This document shows positions 22,923 through 35,644 of a stretch of DNA of 64,000 nucleotides, piece after piece. The first letter of the stretch is position 1. Each line of letters starts with the position of its first letter. The stretch comes from Zoroaster sp. YZ-2022. Its lineage: Eukaryota; Echinodermata; Asteroidea; Forcipulatida; Zoroasteridae. The notes below the pieces were generated by a model. The model did no database searches and was not told the origin of the DNA. It saw only the letters and a program-made list of their open reading frames with translations. A program made the translations under genes and the position numbers. The stretch covers positions 4,759,148-4,823,147 of the forward strand of contig CM055837.1 of assembly GCA_029582265.1 (NCBI GenBank), given 5' to 3'.

Positions 22923-25580
22923 TGTTTACCTATCTTGAATTTTAATTTGCAAATTGGGATTTTTGTATAGCATTTTGCTATGAGATTATGCAAAATAGTT
23001 CCACCGTCGTGTCATGCAGGCTTTTCCAAACACTCCTACATGTAGCTGAAATAACAATGTTGGACCTGTGTGCCGTCCGCTATCAAAATATTGTACATCC
23101 ATTTTCACATAAAGCATCATTTAAACGTCAACAGGAGTTCTACCAGTGTCCAACCTCAAGTGAACATTTTCACACCAGCATCATCAGGTTATCCACACCT
23201 CCAACTCTTCCCATGTTGAAATCAATCATTGATACAATCATCACTCATGGACATTATACTGGCTGGACAGTTCCTGTCCTACATGGCTTGACTGGCTGGT
23301 CAGTTAACCTTGGAATGGACTTGTGTTGGTTTTAACACTTGGTGGATACTGGGCTCGAATTACAGGAAAATATTCACTAGATGATGAAAATATTATTACA
23401 AGACCAGCACAAATAATTAGAAAAAACATTTTAGCATCTTTTTTATCTATTGATATAAGGAAAACCGCAAGATCACTGGACAAGTTCAGTTATATGTCGT
23501 GCACTAGACCATTTGACCGATGCTTAAATCTCTGGACTACATGTACATAACAGGTGTATTTCAATCCTTGGTGATATGACATTATGAAAACAAATATGAT
23601 TGTGTTTGCTGTTCTTTCAGTAAAAACAGTTAAACACTGAAAGACAATGTACATGTACACATATATTTTGCTTTCAGTTTCACTGAAATAAATTTTTAAT
23701 GTGATTTATTTATTTATTTTTTTTTTAAATTCAAAGGTTTTGCCCTTCACTTTACAAGTACATGTGTACAATGTAATTACTCAGACTTAACAAAGAAAAA
23801 AAGAATTACTTTGTTTTTGATATAAAAAAAAAGACAAAATGAACTCATTTTACAAATACAGAAATATACCCAAAAATCACTTTTGCAAATATATGTTTCT
23901 GGTTTTCTTTTGTTCATTTGCATGTGGGCATAACCGGCCATCTGTTTTACAGTTTTCTCCGTAAACCGTTGGTGCTATCACAAATTATACGCCATTGCTC
24001 ATACACAATACTTCAGACAAACAACATGAGGGTGGTCAAAGTACACATTTACTCAGTTCAGTTGTTATATTAACTTCAGTTCATTTCCAAGGATCAAATT
24101 AATGCAAGGAGGAATTTCGAATGAATTGGCAGGAAACAGGTACTCCAGACTGTATGACATTATGCCGATTGTGTTGTTGAAGTCAAAACTCAAGTGATGA
24201 GATGCAGACATTTCAATGTTTGGAGCTGGCCAGAAAAACATTCCTGAAAATACTTTTACAGAAAGTTACCAACACTAAGGGCTTTAATTATGCATTCTAT
24301 ACAGTGTATTAAGCCTTGTAGTTTGAACATACAAAAAACAAGTAATACTTAATTATACATGCGCACATACATATTAAATCCTTGAGTTTGAAAATAAAAC
24401 TAGGGCAGTACTTAATTATATATATACATGCTATGAAATCCTTGGGGGAGACTGCCTTGGGAAAGAAGGGGCGATGACATGTTATGAGTTTTTTTTTGTG
24501 TGTAAAATTTACAACCCAATGTTAACTTTAATTAAAAAGATTCAGCTAATGAACTGGTGAAACTGCATACATGTACAATTATGTATGATGTAAAACAGAC
24601 AAATACATGTACACTGTACATTGAGACAATACTAGAATGTCATGCACTTATGTCATGTACAGATACTATTATTAATGTATATCACACAAACTTTTTTTTT
24701 TAATTTGATTTTTTTTTTTAATTTCTGTTATTTTTTTTGTGGTCAGAAAGATACACAAAGTGAGCTCAAAATTAATATTAGAACTGAAAGTTGAGGCAAA
24801 AATTGTTCTATGGTAGATTATTATTATTACAAAATGTTTGTTTTGGTTACAGTAACCATAATAACACACAGGTTATGTACATGTTTATATTATAAGTGAC
24901 TCCTCCTATACCAAAACCAGTCACTTTATGTAGTCGAAAGTAGCTGGTATGCACATAATACCATACACATGTTATACATTTACATTTGTATCATTGATTA
25001 CACATGAATACACTTGGCCATACCAGAAAGAGACCATGTTATCTCATTAATTACACTAATTATAAGACAATTTTGTCCTGTCAGAATGTACATGATGCGG
25101 TAATGTACCTAACCTCTCCGTGACGTAAATGACGAAGTCACAAGGCAGTGTATGACCACAAGGCACAGTGGAAGGCTCCATGAGCCTGGTGTACACCTGA
25201 GTAGATCAATAACAATGTCTGTCTGGTCTTATTTCAGCCTCTGTCTAGTAATGGTCTATGCTAACATTCCATGGCTGGTCATATATTTAGTGTCTGCTGT
25301 AAATTAGGTTACTGAGTGTACATGTACATTACATTACATTGTTTTGTGTCGGAAGAATTTATTGTTCTAAATAATTCTATTGATTTAAGAGATTAAATTG
25401 TAATTAAAAGAGGATATTTAATACATGTAGTATAGAATGTCTTAATTTTGTATGTAAATCCAGCACTGTTTTTACAACTGACTGATTACTGATTATATGT
25501 TGTACATCTTGTACTGATATACAATGTAGTAACAGAAATCGTTTTCTTACAGACTTCACACCTCATACCATTCACTTTCA
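22923..25580. other. Unannotated intron DNA
   Basis: A 2.6-kb stretch without recognisable repeats from the window's families. A 115-codon plus-strand open frame at 22988-23335 resembles no family I know. Homopolymer T runs occur at 23715, 24690 and 24710. Confidence 0.35.
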
Positions 25581-25911
25581 TTAACCCTAACCACCCCATA
25601 TCCTTCAAAATCCTCCATGGGGCACTTTTGGGGAAAAATTCAGCACTGCTGGAAACTGGTAGTTTCACTCTTCAAATGGGGCAAAATTACTACCTGGCAA
25701 GAAGTACAGGCCACAAGTGCTTAATATGAAAGATCAATGAAAATGCATGGTGTATTTTGAAGATACATGTAAGGGCATGTTTCCAAAAGTGCACTGATGG
25801 ATTTTGGAGGATTCAGGAAGGTTCCTAGCCAGAATACCTAGGGGGTTAGGGTTATAGGGGGTTAGGGTTAAAGAAGGTTCCTAGCCAGAATACCTAGGGG
25901 GTTAGGGTTAA
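25581..25911 (-). mobile_element. TTAA element, CCCTAACC class subfamily 1, with duplicated right end
   Basis: TTAACCCTAACCACCCC to GGGGGTTAGGGTTAA. The right terminal block AAGGTTCCTAGCCAGAATAC plus CTAGGGGGTTAGGGTT appears twice, with TTAA at 25868-25871 and 25908-25911, and a GGGGGTTAGGGTTATAGG junction between them. Confidence 0.88.
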
Positions 25912-26024
25912 AACATACATGTACGCTGACATATGTATGTTATTATGTTGCATTTTACATGTACTCCATAAATTATCTAGACAATTTATTGAGTATGCAC
26001 ATTGTGCACATCAATTATAATACA

Positions 26025-26454
26025 TTAACCCTAACCTTCCCAAATCTTCCAAAATCCTCTTTGCCAAAGTGAAGGATTTTGAAGGATTTAGGTTACATGT
26101 TACATGCTCTTTGCTAAAGTGAAGGATTTTGGAGGATTGAGGCTATTAGGCATACTTGCCTTTCCATGGTACATGTACATCCATGTTTGTTGTAGTGATT
26201 GCAAGGTCAGTGCTTGGGTCAGTGGACACTGTTTATTGCTCCATGCATGCAGGGAGGGTCCCTGGCCATGTACATGTACATGTATCACAGATTAGAAACA
26301 CATGAGTGCATACATGTACATGTCATGTGCTTGCTTTCCTACTGAAGGATTTTGGAGGATTCAGGTTATGTGTAAGCAAATGGCCTATGGGCCTAGGGAG
26401 TTAGGAAGGATTCAGGTTATGTGTAAGCAAGTGGGCCTAGGGAGTTAGGGTTAA
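26025..26454 (+). mobile_element. TTAA element, CCCTAACC class subfamily 2, complete
   Basis: TTAACCCTAACCTTCCC to GGGAGTTAGGGTTAA, two 44-bp units. It is the only full-length uninterrupted subfamily 2 copy here and a useful reference for 7794, 9479 and 11662. Confidence 0.9.
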
Positions 26455-26631
26455 TATAACACCTTACAGTAGCACTACTGTGTGTAGGTGTATATGTAGG
26501 TGTTAAGCTAATTTTCACAAAATTATAATGGATTTCTTGTAACACACATACTGATAATACTGATACTAAATTCACTTCACACTGTACTGTAATTGAACCA
26601 AAGGTGCTTGAACACAAAGAAATAATTACAT

Positions 26632-26886
26632 TTTTAAGGCCAAGAAAAAAAAGTCTCCAACATCTGGTCTCCGCACGCGTCGCCTCAGACCCACACGTCG
26701 ACATTTTTAATTATTTTTTTGTTTTTGCTATGAAACGATGTCCAATTGCAGCCAAAATTGCTGGAACAATTGGAATTCTTCCGTGCTGTGCTTTAAAGTG
26801 TTGTGCTTTAAACGATTTTTTCACATACAGTAGGGGGTATGAATGTTTGCCCAATTTATGAGGCCTCTCTTAGCCACCATACTTTG

Positions 26887-26930
<44 letters not shown>

Positions 26931-27190
26931 GATTTGTAGCGCGCACGTATCCACCCTGCTGGGCGCTCAAGGTGCGGAAACAAAGAAAATGAATATAAAC
27001 AGAAAATGAAAACATGAATACAAACAATATACAATGATAGTATAGAAAAAAATTATATACCGACATACATGTACCTACAATGCACTTACAAATATACATC
27101 ATCTTTGAAGAATTGTGACATAAGATGAGTTTTAAGCAGCGACTTAAATCTATTTATATTTATATGGGAAATTTGGTCCCTGCGTATACA
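26632..27190. repeat. Dispersed repeat split by a LINE insertion
   Basis: Left part 26632-26887 (CGCCTCAGACCCACACG; TGCTATGAAACGATG; CTTAGCCACCATACTTTG) and right part after 27157 (TATGGGAAATTTGGTC) are contiguous in the copy at 39600-39780. Confidence 0.7.
26888..27160 (-). mobile_element. CR1/L2-like LINE 3' end
   Basis: On the minus strand a reverse transcriptase C-terminal remnant (FKSLLKTHLM) ends at a stop (27086-27088), followed by a UTR and the tail GCGCTCAAGG complement, GGTGGATACGTGCGC and (ATT)n. Heavily 5'-truncated. Confidence 0.75.
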
Positions 27191-27261
27191 ATGTATCACG
27201 TATTTCCTTGTCGGCGGGTAAATTAGTCAGTAATATTGGTACAAATTACCAATGTTGTACA

Positions 27262-27475
27262 AGTACCATCCCTTAAAAAAAAGAAAATATAGAAAACAAA
27301 TAGAAGTTCAAAATCTCACGTTCCATCAAATTTCCTGCTTAGTTCCATCAAATTTCCTTTTTAGTATAGTTACCAGTGTTGTACAGTGTACCTTTCCTTC
27401 AAATAAGAGAGAATAATTATAGACAACATTGAAGTTCAAAATCTCACGTTCCATCAAATTTACTTCTTTGTTTTA
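27262..27475. repeat. Imperfect direct duplication
   Basis: Two blocks share ACCARTGTTGTAC, and GAAGTTCAAAATCTCACG followed by TTCCATCAAATTTNCT, about 120 bp apart. Confidence 0.6.
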
Positions 27476-29086
27476 GTTTCCAAGAGGTACAGAAAACATT
27501 ACTGACAGGGTACCAGTCTCTTTAGAAGTATTTTGACCACTTGTATAAATAAATTGACCGACTTCCACACAGGATCACACACTGTTCCTGGCTAGACGAA
27601 ATATGGGAACCAATTCATTATAGAGGTCTAGGTTTCTGTTCCCTGGTACCTGTAACATATAAAAACAGATTAAACAACCCAATGTTTTTTCAGTCATGAA
27701 GTTATTTTTTTCGATATAATGTTACCAAGGTGAAATACTTTCTTGGGAGGCAGGAGGGGAGTTAGGGAGGGACCCCTGGGATGAATTTGTTTAGCCACTG
27801 ATACACAGAGTATATATGTACATACATGTAATACAGGATTTGGTATCCAAATCTATTATTTATAGAAAAATAGGTTGTCCAAATATTTTACAAATAAAAC
27901 AGGGGTGTCCATTTAGCAAACAGGTTGTCCAAAAGATACAAATGTACCCAAAGGTACATGTATTGCTGGCTTAACACTATGCTGATATACACATAAATGT
28001 AGAGTACATTTTATTATCAAGTTTCAGAGTAGATTCAAGTTGGCTTAGATTATCTCTCTTCAGAGAAAAATCAGATGCTCTTCAATACATTTTGAAGAAT
28101 TTTAGACCTTGGATTTCTTGTTGTACCTTAATTCAAAAGCCATTAGTGTAAATGCATTGAAATTGTTAATTGTAACTAGTCCAATAGATATTGCGTGACG
28201 ACTTCATGTCATGAAGTCCTTGTACATTTGACCATGAGCTATCTATCTTGGCGGTATTGTCATTGCTTCTGTGTTGCCATGGTGACAATATTTCAGGGTT
28301 TTAATGCCTAGCGCTTGTGACAGTTGACCATAAACCTTGGATTGAATTAATTACAGGGAAAAATGTGTAAAATATTTGGTTGTTCTGCTTCATGCTTCAT
28401 ATGAATATCCTCAATATTTTAAATAATGCAAAATCCTTTTATTTTTAAGGTGACAAATGTGACCTTTTTATTTAAAACATGGTTATTTGTTATAACAATC
28501 ATCATTGTTATTGTTGTATTCTGATTTTATTTTTAGATTTTTCCTCCGCACCTCCGAATCGATGTTGCATTGATTTTATTTCTCTTTTTTTTGCATTCAA
28601 TTCTGTAATTGAAATGCTCTTTTATGTTTGTCATGATGTGATTTTGGAATCAGTTAACAAAAAAAATTTTTTTTAAATTAAAAAGCAAACAAATTTACCT
28701 TGCAGACTTATATTATTAATTTATTGTTGTAATATCATTATTAACATAATGTACATGATTAAGTTCAATAAATTATTATCTTATGAAAGAACTGTTCTTA
28801 CCAGCATGTTATTGCATGGAGGTAGAATTCTCCATGGCTATTGTATTTGTATGGATGGTAATAAAATAAACAATTAGGACACATCTGCATTAACATTCCA
28901 TTTGTCAGGCTTGACCCCCCCCTACCGCCCCTCCACCCAGTGTAAATGTCCTTATATGGCAATCAATGATTTCTTGTTATAATACATGAACTTCAATATA
29001 CTGTACAATACACATGTACTGTACATATCCAAGTATGCACATATGTACAGTGTATCCAGACATAAATATTTACAATACATTATCAT
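27476..29086. other. Unannotated intron DNA
   Basis: Nothing recognisable. Confidence 0.4.
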
Positions 29087-29302
29087 TTAAAGGGACTCTA
29101 TTGTCACAATCAGAGCAGACTTTCAACAGGGCATGGAATCGATGTCCTAGTTTAAGATGAACACAGTGACTGAAAATTACTGGCTCATTTATGCAGCAGC
29201 AATGACCTTATCATGTGGGATATTATATTCAGTCACTGGGTTAATCTAAAACTAGCACTCTGATTCCATGCCCTGTTGATCTTGATGATATTGTCCCTTT
29301 AA
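29087..29302. mobile_element. TTAA element, AGGGAC class, complete
   Basis: TTAAAGGGACTCTATTGTCAC to GATATTGTCCCTTTAA, with inner inverted repeats CAACAGGGCATGGAATCGA and CTGATTCCATGCCCTGTTG. TTAAAGG-type ends resemble T2/Kolobok-type MITEs described in Xenopus (family knowledge). No coding sequence. Confidence 0.85.
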
Positions 29303-32200
29303 AGGCTGCAGAACTCTTTGTTTTTGTTTACGCTGTAAGGATGCTATTCAAAACATGTAGGGCTTTGACTGTACATTGCAAAGTAAAGCTGTAAGATAGA
29401 TTCAAGCATGGAAGGAGTATGGCAATTTATTCTTGATGAATTTAAAATGTCTACAGGAAAATTTCAAAGGGGCACCGTAGCCAAGACCAGGGCATTGGCT
29501 TCCATGAACTTCAAGGTCGGTAATGGCCTCATTGCTACAATTGGATTTATAAACATGTACGTACATGTATTTATTCGGGCTCAACATTAAATTAAAACTG
29601 TGCATCCATGCGTACACAAATCTATCCCATGTGTACAGAGGAATCTGTCCATCAGATCCATTGTCTTACAAACAATAGCCCTCTAGGCTTATAAAGATTT
29701 ATATAAAGCACATGCCCTTAGTGTGTGTGTCTGACGCCATCTGCTAGCAACATGTACGTTGTTTTTTACCATTGATTTGGCACGGATTCAAACTTGAGTT
29801 GACCTTGTGTGAATGCATCACGTGCAGCAACGTGTGCGCCATTGCAGAAACAGTCCGGAGCCAGAGCCAGAGCCATGTTCGATTTTCACACTTGGGTGCT
29901 AATTTCTGATGAATTCGGGAGAGAAATTGAAAATAGATTTTAGCTATGTGTACATGTATATATGGATATCCGCAACAGTTACTAAATTAAAATTGAAATG
30001 GATTGCGGTGTTTTCACTGGACAAATCATGGCGTGTAAAATTGATTTTTGTGACGTATGAAATGTGTAATGGCTGATAGCTGTCCAATGAATTAAGATAT
30101 TTTCCCAGACATGTTAGTAGTACAGTATTATCATAAGTCTATTACCTACATGAAGTGTGCCACTTGTGTACTAACCTAGTCCACGGCATAGTACTCCAAG
30201 AACAATGGTTTTGGGACATTCATGACGTATTGTTCCACAGACTGATGCACAAGGTCTCAAAAAGAAGCAGTGCAGTCTGGGAGACTTACCTGGCATGTGA
30301 GAGAACTGTATATCACGAGCGCCCCTTAGCGTCAGGCGCATTCACCACACAGATTGGTGCGCTTGTGTCTAGTTTATGATTGTATCTAATTCAAGCATTT
30401 AATCCTATGATGCCTTACGGTAGGACAGGCAGGGGGAGCAAAACTCCTAACCATACTCGTTGTGCGTGCGTGCATTTGGAGTACAATGCCATGGTATGGA
30501 TTACAGCAGGCTAGCACAATTAATGTAACAGGCTACTGGTATTATTAATACATAAATGCCCAAGATGCTCAGTTAAAACAATCAGATTGGATGAAATTTG
30601 ATCACATGGGGGGTCATTAACAGCCGTTAATGACCAGCGGCCTACGCATTATTCAGTGATTATAAATACCCACCAGCAAGTATGCGCATTCAATGCCAGA
30701 TGTTCTTACATATGTGCTACGCAGTATTGAATCCATAGAAGAGTGTAGAAGTTTGTATTTGTGTCACGCAGACTCACGGGCTAAGTTAAAATTTAAAATT
30801 TGTCAAATTTGTCAGTTGCTTTTTCAGCACAAATGACTTAATATAGAACTTGTGAAAACAAAATAAAAAAAGGCATTAATTAATTAATGGGATTTAAAGC
30901 TTGCTTGGTCTTTAACACAGGATAAAGACCTAGGGGTCGTGTCCATGGGCGATAAAAGACCTTGCCTTCAGCTCAAAGGCTCAGTCCTTGATCACCCGCC
31001 ACATCCCCTCGGTCTTTTTCACACTTTTCTCCTGACTCTAAGTCTGCAATTCATTGGTTGGTTGGTTAATATGTAGAGTAAAAGTACTTTTGCCAACATA
31101 CAATGTGCTCGTACTTTGTAAATGTAATGTTAAACGTTTTCTTGCCGTTTAACATCAAATGAAGCTTTTGTGGTAAAGACCACTTTGTCAAGCTACCCTT
31201 TAAGATCTCTGAAAAGTCATCGGTTCACAGGCAGGGTTTCCAGCATGCATAATGTCTCGAACCATAGCTTGAGTCACTCACTGCAGTGGGTCCATTATCT
31301 TACAAACTAGAAAATAAAAACCTGGCTCATCCCAGCATGATGAATATTAGTCTGTCTGTCTGAAGTGAAACCGTGGCAGTCTGCTTGTTTGGTTCATTGT
31401 GCTGTTGTCATTGAAAGGGTGATGTATCAAAATAAGTTTCTCCCAACAATTTGCATTTATTATTATAACAAGGTTTCATGGGAAACGTTGCATTTTGCCT
31501 GGAAATAACATGTGCATTTAATATAGTGTTTTTTATTGGCTTATGGTGGTTTCCATGTTCCAGAAAGTGGGTTGATCAGGCAAAGTGCAAACATGTTTAT
31601 GTGTATGCACACTGGATGGTTTGAAGAGTAGGGCCGGACACCTACAGAAAAAAATATATATGGTCTGCGTACATGTACATACACTGTACATAGATCTACA
31701 TAATTTATATACATGTAGTCTAAGTCAATACTCAACTACATGTACATATGCACAGTGTATTCTCTGCTTGCGCCTGGTATGAGTCAATCTCTAGGAGAAA
31801 CACCCATCGTGAGGGTGGGTACGAAGCTCTGAGAAGCTCCATGCCAGTTTAAAAAAATTGAGGGAAGTTAAAAATTCCATTCAGTGAAAAATTTTATTAA
31901 CATAATTATAATAAAAATTTGTGAATCTCAATGGTACATATACAGGTACCTTGTTTAAATAGAAACTTTACATGAACCTGTTTGTCCAGGCATGCCTGTA
32001 GAATGGAGACAGATGTTTGAATATTTAATGACAATTCTATTCTTTTTGTGGCAATTTAAAACTGAATATTTCTTCATCATTTTTTCTTCACAGGTTTCTT
32101 CAGGCTAAAGTGCTATAGGCGCTTTGTAGGAATCATGGTTTCATGACCGGAAATTGGATTTGGAGAGAAGGGGAACTTTGTTATCTTGTCGTGTACATGT
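29303..32200. other. Unannotated intron DNA
   Basis: No shared repeat. A perfect hairpin GGTCATTAAC-AGCC-GTTAATGACC lies at 30612-30635. ACATGT patches occur near 31670-31750. Confidence 0.35.
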
Positions 32201-32493
32201 ACTTGTCCATGTCCATCATGTCCATGTCCATCATGTCCATGTCCATCATGTCCATGTCCATCATGTCCATGTCCATCATGTCCATGTCCATCATGTCCAT
32301 GTCCATCATGTCCATGTCCATGTCCATGATGTCCATGTCCATGATGTCCATGTCCATGTCCATCATGTCCATCATGTCCATTATGTCCATGTCCATCATG
32401 TCCATCATGTCCATGTCCATATCCATGTCCATGATGTCCATGTCCATGATGTCCATGTCCATGTCCATGATGTCCATGTCCATGTCCATGTAT
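32201..32493. repeat. CCATGT/CCATCATGT minisatellite
   Basis: Alternating CCATGT and CCATCATGT units. Period multiples of three keep several frames open, giving artefact peptides such as His-Gly or Met-Ser runs. No gene is supported. Confidence 0.92.
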
Positions 32494-33368
32494 CATGAAG
32501 TTTGAGTGAAGGGTCCATGGTACGCATGCAGTACATGCAGGCATAACAGCTGCTACAGCAATGCGGCCTAGACTAGTACTGTTCAACCACAGTGCATGCC
32601 AACAAATTAAGGATGCAGAAACTACGACAGAATAATTTACCAGCTTTTATTATTTGCTATAAAAGGCTGTGACTCATTTCAGCATTTGTCACAGGTACAG
32701 AAGCAATAAATCAATTGCGTTAACCCACATTTGCTCTACAATCAGAATATAACTCCATCGATTGGTTTATGTTTTTGTTTATAAACTGGTCTAGAAAATC
32801 CAAAACTGCAGACTTGTATCATATACACTGTACATGCACATGTACATATATGTGTATATAATTATGTACATAACATAACATGACTGGAAATATAGACAGT
32901 GTTTCAATTACTCTTTGTATTAAATAATACAAAATTGTACATGTACATGTACATTTATGTGTTTGCACAATTCTTTCAATTAACAAGACCCTTTTCTGGC
33001 TGTCTCACCAGGGCAGGGATTAGCGTTATTATAGCTTTCATCAGATATAGCCAGCAGTGATTTTATTATGGGAAGTAAATGACAATACCTTGTACTGTAG
33101 GTTATTGAAATGTCTATACAATTGTACTTGTACATACTCGGCATATGCACATCTACAATAGACTACTCTGCTTACTATTGTGCAGTGCTGACCTTTTGAT
33201 GAAGGGGGTGTAAAAATACAACACCCTTCAGTTCTCAATCTTTTGTTAAGAATTAGCTTTTTGACGTACATGTACATGTACATCTAGCAGCCTGTTTTGG
33301 TTGGGATTTCTATTTATACATGTAACTTGCATGCATGTAGTTGTACATGTACATGTATGTACATGTAC
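32494..33368. other. Unannotated intron DNA
   Basis: ACATGT-rich near 32820-32960 and 33260-33372. No gene was seen. Confidence 0.4.
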
Positions 33369-33706
33369 ATGTAGCAGCGGTCGAAATTAAATGGATTTTC
33401 ATGGTAGCCAGCAGGGCTAGTAACACAAATATTTTAGTAGCCCTGATTAGATTTCAGTAGCCCAAAAAAAGAGCTTTAAATCTGTAATTCTTTATTCTTT
33501 GTTTAGGCCTATGCATTGATTTCATGTGTTGTAGGCCCTATCACCGTGAGAGTATTAAGTATAGATAAATGTACCAAAAATATGAAAAACTAAGGAAAAA
33601 ACACCTCTGATGAAGCTTTGAGTATGTTTTTGATGTTTTAGAAATCGCTATTGCTAATGTCCGATTCGTCTTCTGTGACATTCTTATCTGTGTGCTCTTT
33701 AGACTA

Positions 33707-33820
33707 GTTCAACCACATACGGTCATTCTGCCATGCCCTCTGGAATTTCCATGTTCTTTTTTGTTGTTCATAGGATCGACTTGTTTCCTTGTCATCCCCG
33801 GCCACTTTTTGTTTTTTCGC
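33707..33820 (-). pseudogene. hAT transposase N-terminal fragment (tentative)
   Basis: A minus-strand frame of 38 codons before a stop contains KRTWKFQRAWQNDRMWLN. A basic-F-Q-x-x-W ... W-L pattern of this kind is typical just before the zinc-binding motif of many hAT-derived proteins (ZNF862/KIAA1586-like; family knowledge). A stop falls where the cysteine motif would begin. Its position inside an element with hAT-like termini supports the reading, but the match is short. Confidence 0.35.
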
Positions 33821-33983
33821 GGGAGGTTTCACACCTTGCAAAAAGCGCCACATGCTTCTGTACTGTTGATATTAGTTAGCGAGCGAAGCTGGCCGGCCCC
33901 AAACTTTCAATCAATCACTAATCAGGTAAACCGATTCAGTACATAGTGCGCAGATAATTATAACGCAGCATGTTCTTCGTCCG

Positions 33984-34134
33984 CACTGTGCCTAGCCTTT
34001 AGTCAAGGCGCGTGGCACCCGGATGCTGGCGTAGAGGCGACACAAAAGACCACCACAGCGTTGTGGTGGTCTTCGTGTCGCCTGCCGCCAGTATCCGGTG
34101 CCACGCCGCTTTCTAAAGGCTACACTGTGCCTAG
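33984..34134. mobile_element. Hairpin MITE with 12-bp flanking duplication
   Basis: Near-perfect hairpin from TAGCCTTTAG (33993) to CTAAAGGCTA (ending 34122), stem including GACCACCACA / TGTGGTGGTC and GGCGACAC / GTGTCGCC. CACTGTGCCTAG stands on both sides (33984-33995, 34123-34134). The effective duplication may be 8-9 bp within this. GC-rich against its surroundings. Confidence 0.85.
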
Positions 34135-34164
34135 TTCTCACCACAGCAATCTGATTACCTGCTG

Positions 34165-34257
34165 AACGAGTGCGGGAACGAGTGCGGGAACGAGTGCGGG
34201 AACCAGTGCGGGAACCAGTGCGGGAACCAGTGCGGGAACCAGTGCGGGAACCAGTTC
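34165..34257. repeat. 12-bp minisatellite (GTGCGGGAACSA)n
   Basis: About seven to eight units, first three with GAACGA and the rest with GAACCA. The multiple-of-three period yields Arg-Glu-Pro-Val style artefact frames. Confidence 0.9.
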
Positions 34258-34727
34258 GGTATACGAAGCCGGGTGTGTCATTAGATATAGACACCGTGAA
34301 ATTGTGCACGTGCACAGGAACGAATATTCCGCTGCGCACACTCTACATCAGTGGGGAAGCAAATTTTTAGGTGAGCAGTATTTTATGTGACACCGTCACT
34401 GCAGTGCATCCGCGCCGTGTGCGGGACCGCGGACCGCTGTACGATCAAAGGAATCCATGGCCGATATAATGCATCTCTAGCATATTTTGATGCAATGGCG
34501 AGTTGACAACAAATTTTTCACTACTGATTACAAAGTAAAGAGCTGAACCTTATTGTCAGACAGTTCATTATTATTTGTGATGATGCATTTTTACTTTATT
34601 TTTCCACTAGCCCGCCGGGATATCAAACTGGAAAAAATAGTAGCCCGGTTGTAAATCCACTAGTCTCGGGCTAGCGGGCTACCGGCAATTTCGACCCCTG
34701 ATGTAGTGACACTGAATACAGAAATAC

Positions 34728-34730
<3 letters not shown>

Positions 34731-34766
<36 letters not shown>

Positions 34767-35109
34767 TGGACTTATATAGTGCACGTATCCACCAAACTGG
34801 TGCTCAAGGTGCATTATATTATTACCCCTGCTCATCAGGCTCATAAATCATTCCTGAAACCATCTCAGCTCCCTGGGAAGTATACAGCTCAATTGCTGCC
34901 ATTACGGCGCATGTGGGCCAATCAAACACAACAACCAACTCTGCCCTCACAGGTACCCATTTACCCCTGGGTGGAGAGAAGCAATTATGGTAAAGTGTCT
35001 TGCTCAAGGACACAAGCACCATGGTCGCGGTTGGGATTCGAACCCACATTCTGACAACTCAACCATCAGAACACAAATCCGATGCACTAAACCGCTCGAC
35101 CATGGCACT
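34731..35109 (-). mobile_element. tRNA-Leu-like SINE
   Basis: Minus strand: head ending at TGCCATGGTCGAGCGGTTTA, B box GGGTTCGAATCC, body, then GGTGGATACGTGCAC and (ATT)n. Same subfamily as 15926. Confidence 0.9.
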
Positions 35110-35112
35110 CCA

Positions 35113-35508
35113 TGGGGTATTAGGGCTGTGCGTTTTCGGATATTTTTGGAACCAGATACCCGAAATCAGGAAACTTTGGATACCCGGATACTCGATTTCA
35201 TTCTTGTTGAAAACATGCCTCCGGTGGTGTACAAATACATGTACTGTAAATGGTAACAAATTGACTTTCATAATACAGAGGATACCATACTATTGATCTT
35301 TTCTTTATTGGAGTGTAATCTGTTGAATTTAAAGATAATTGTCTGTACAAGTGCATTGTTCAAGAGTCACAGATTTCTGTTTGCACCACTCAAATGTTAA
35401 GTCCAAAGTTTAAAAAGTCGTTTACGGGTAATTGGAACCAAAAAATGGAACCAGGTAATGACCGTTTCAGTCGGGTACCCGGATACCCGGCACAGCCCTA
35501 TGCAGTAT
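35113..35508. mobile_element. hAT-like MITE with TAGGGCTGTG ends
   Basis: Element 35121-35500 from TAGGGCTGTGCGTTTTCGG to GGCACAGCCCTA. The interior has GGATACCCGG-like palindromes. Flanks TGGGGTAT and TGCAGTAT agree at 6 of 8. A relative is at 58198. Confidence 0.78.
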
Positions 35509-35644
35509 TGTTTGTAATGGCCTTTTAAAATGTTAATCGAAATGTACATATTATGAGCGTGGGAGTGCCAAAGTTAATACCATGTTTATTAACACCTCAC
35601 CTGGGCTTTTGACATAAGAACATCAATCAATATTTATGAGCCCA

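Larger units (their letters stand above)
33369..34706 (-). mobile_element. CAGGGG-ended hAT-like element, about 1.3 kb
   Basis: Element 33375-34700 begins CAGCGGTCGAAATTAA and ends GCAATTTCGACCCCTG, flanked by ATGTAG on both sides (6 bp). Subterminal blocks repeat GTAGCC and CTAGCCCG words. It carries a transposase-like remnant (33707-33820, minus), a foldback insertion (33984-34134) and a 12-bp minisatellite. A shorter relative is at 46462. Confidence 0.75.

Noticed and set aside
22988..23335. 115-codon plus-strand open frame
   Set aside because: No recognisable family, no splice or start evidence, and unremarkable composition. Left as unannotated.
32113..32586. Long open frames giving His-Gly, Met-Ser or Met-Asp repeat proteins
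   Set aside because: They come from a CCATGT/CCATCATGT minisatellite with period divisible by three, open in several frames on both strands. No start context or splice signals support a gene.
33692..33946. Plus-strand hydrophobic 84-codon open frame
   Set aside because: It is the shadow of the minus-strand hAT-like transposase remnant inside a mobile element.
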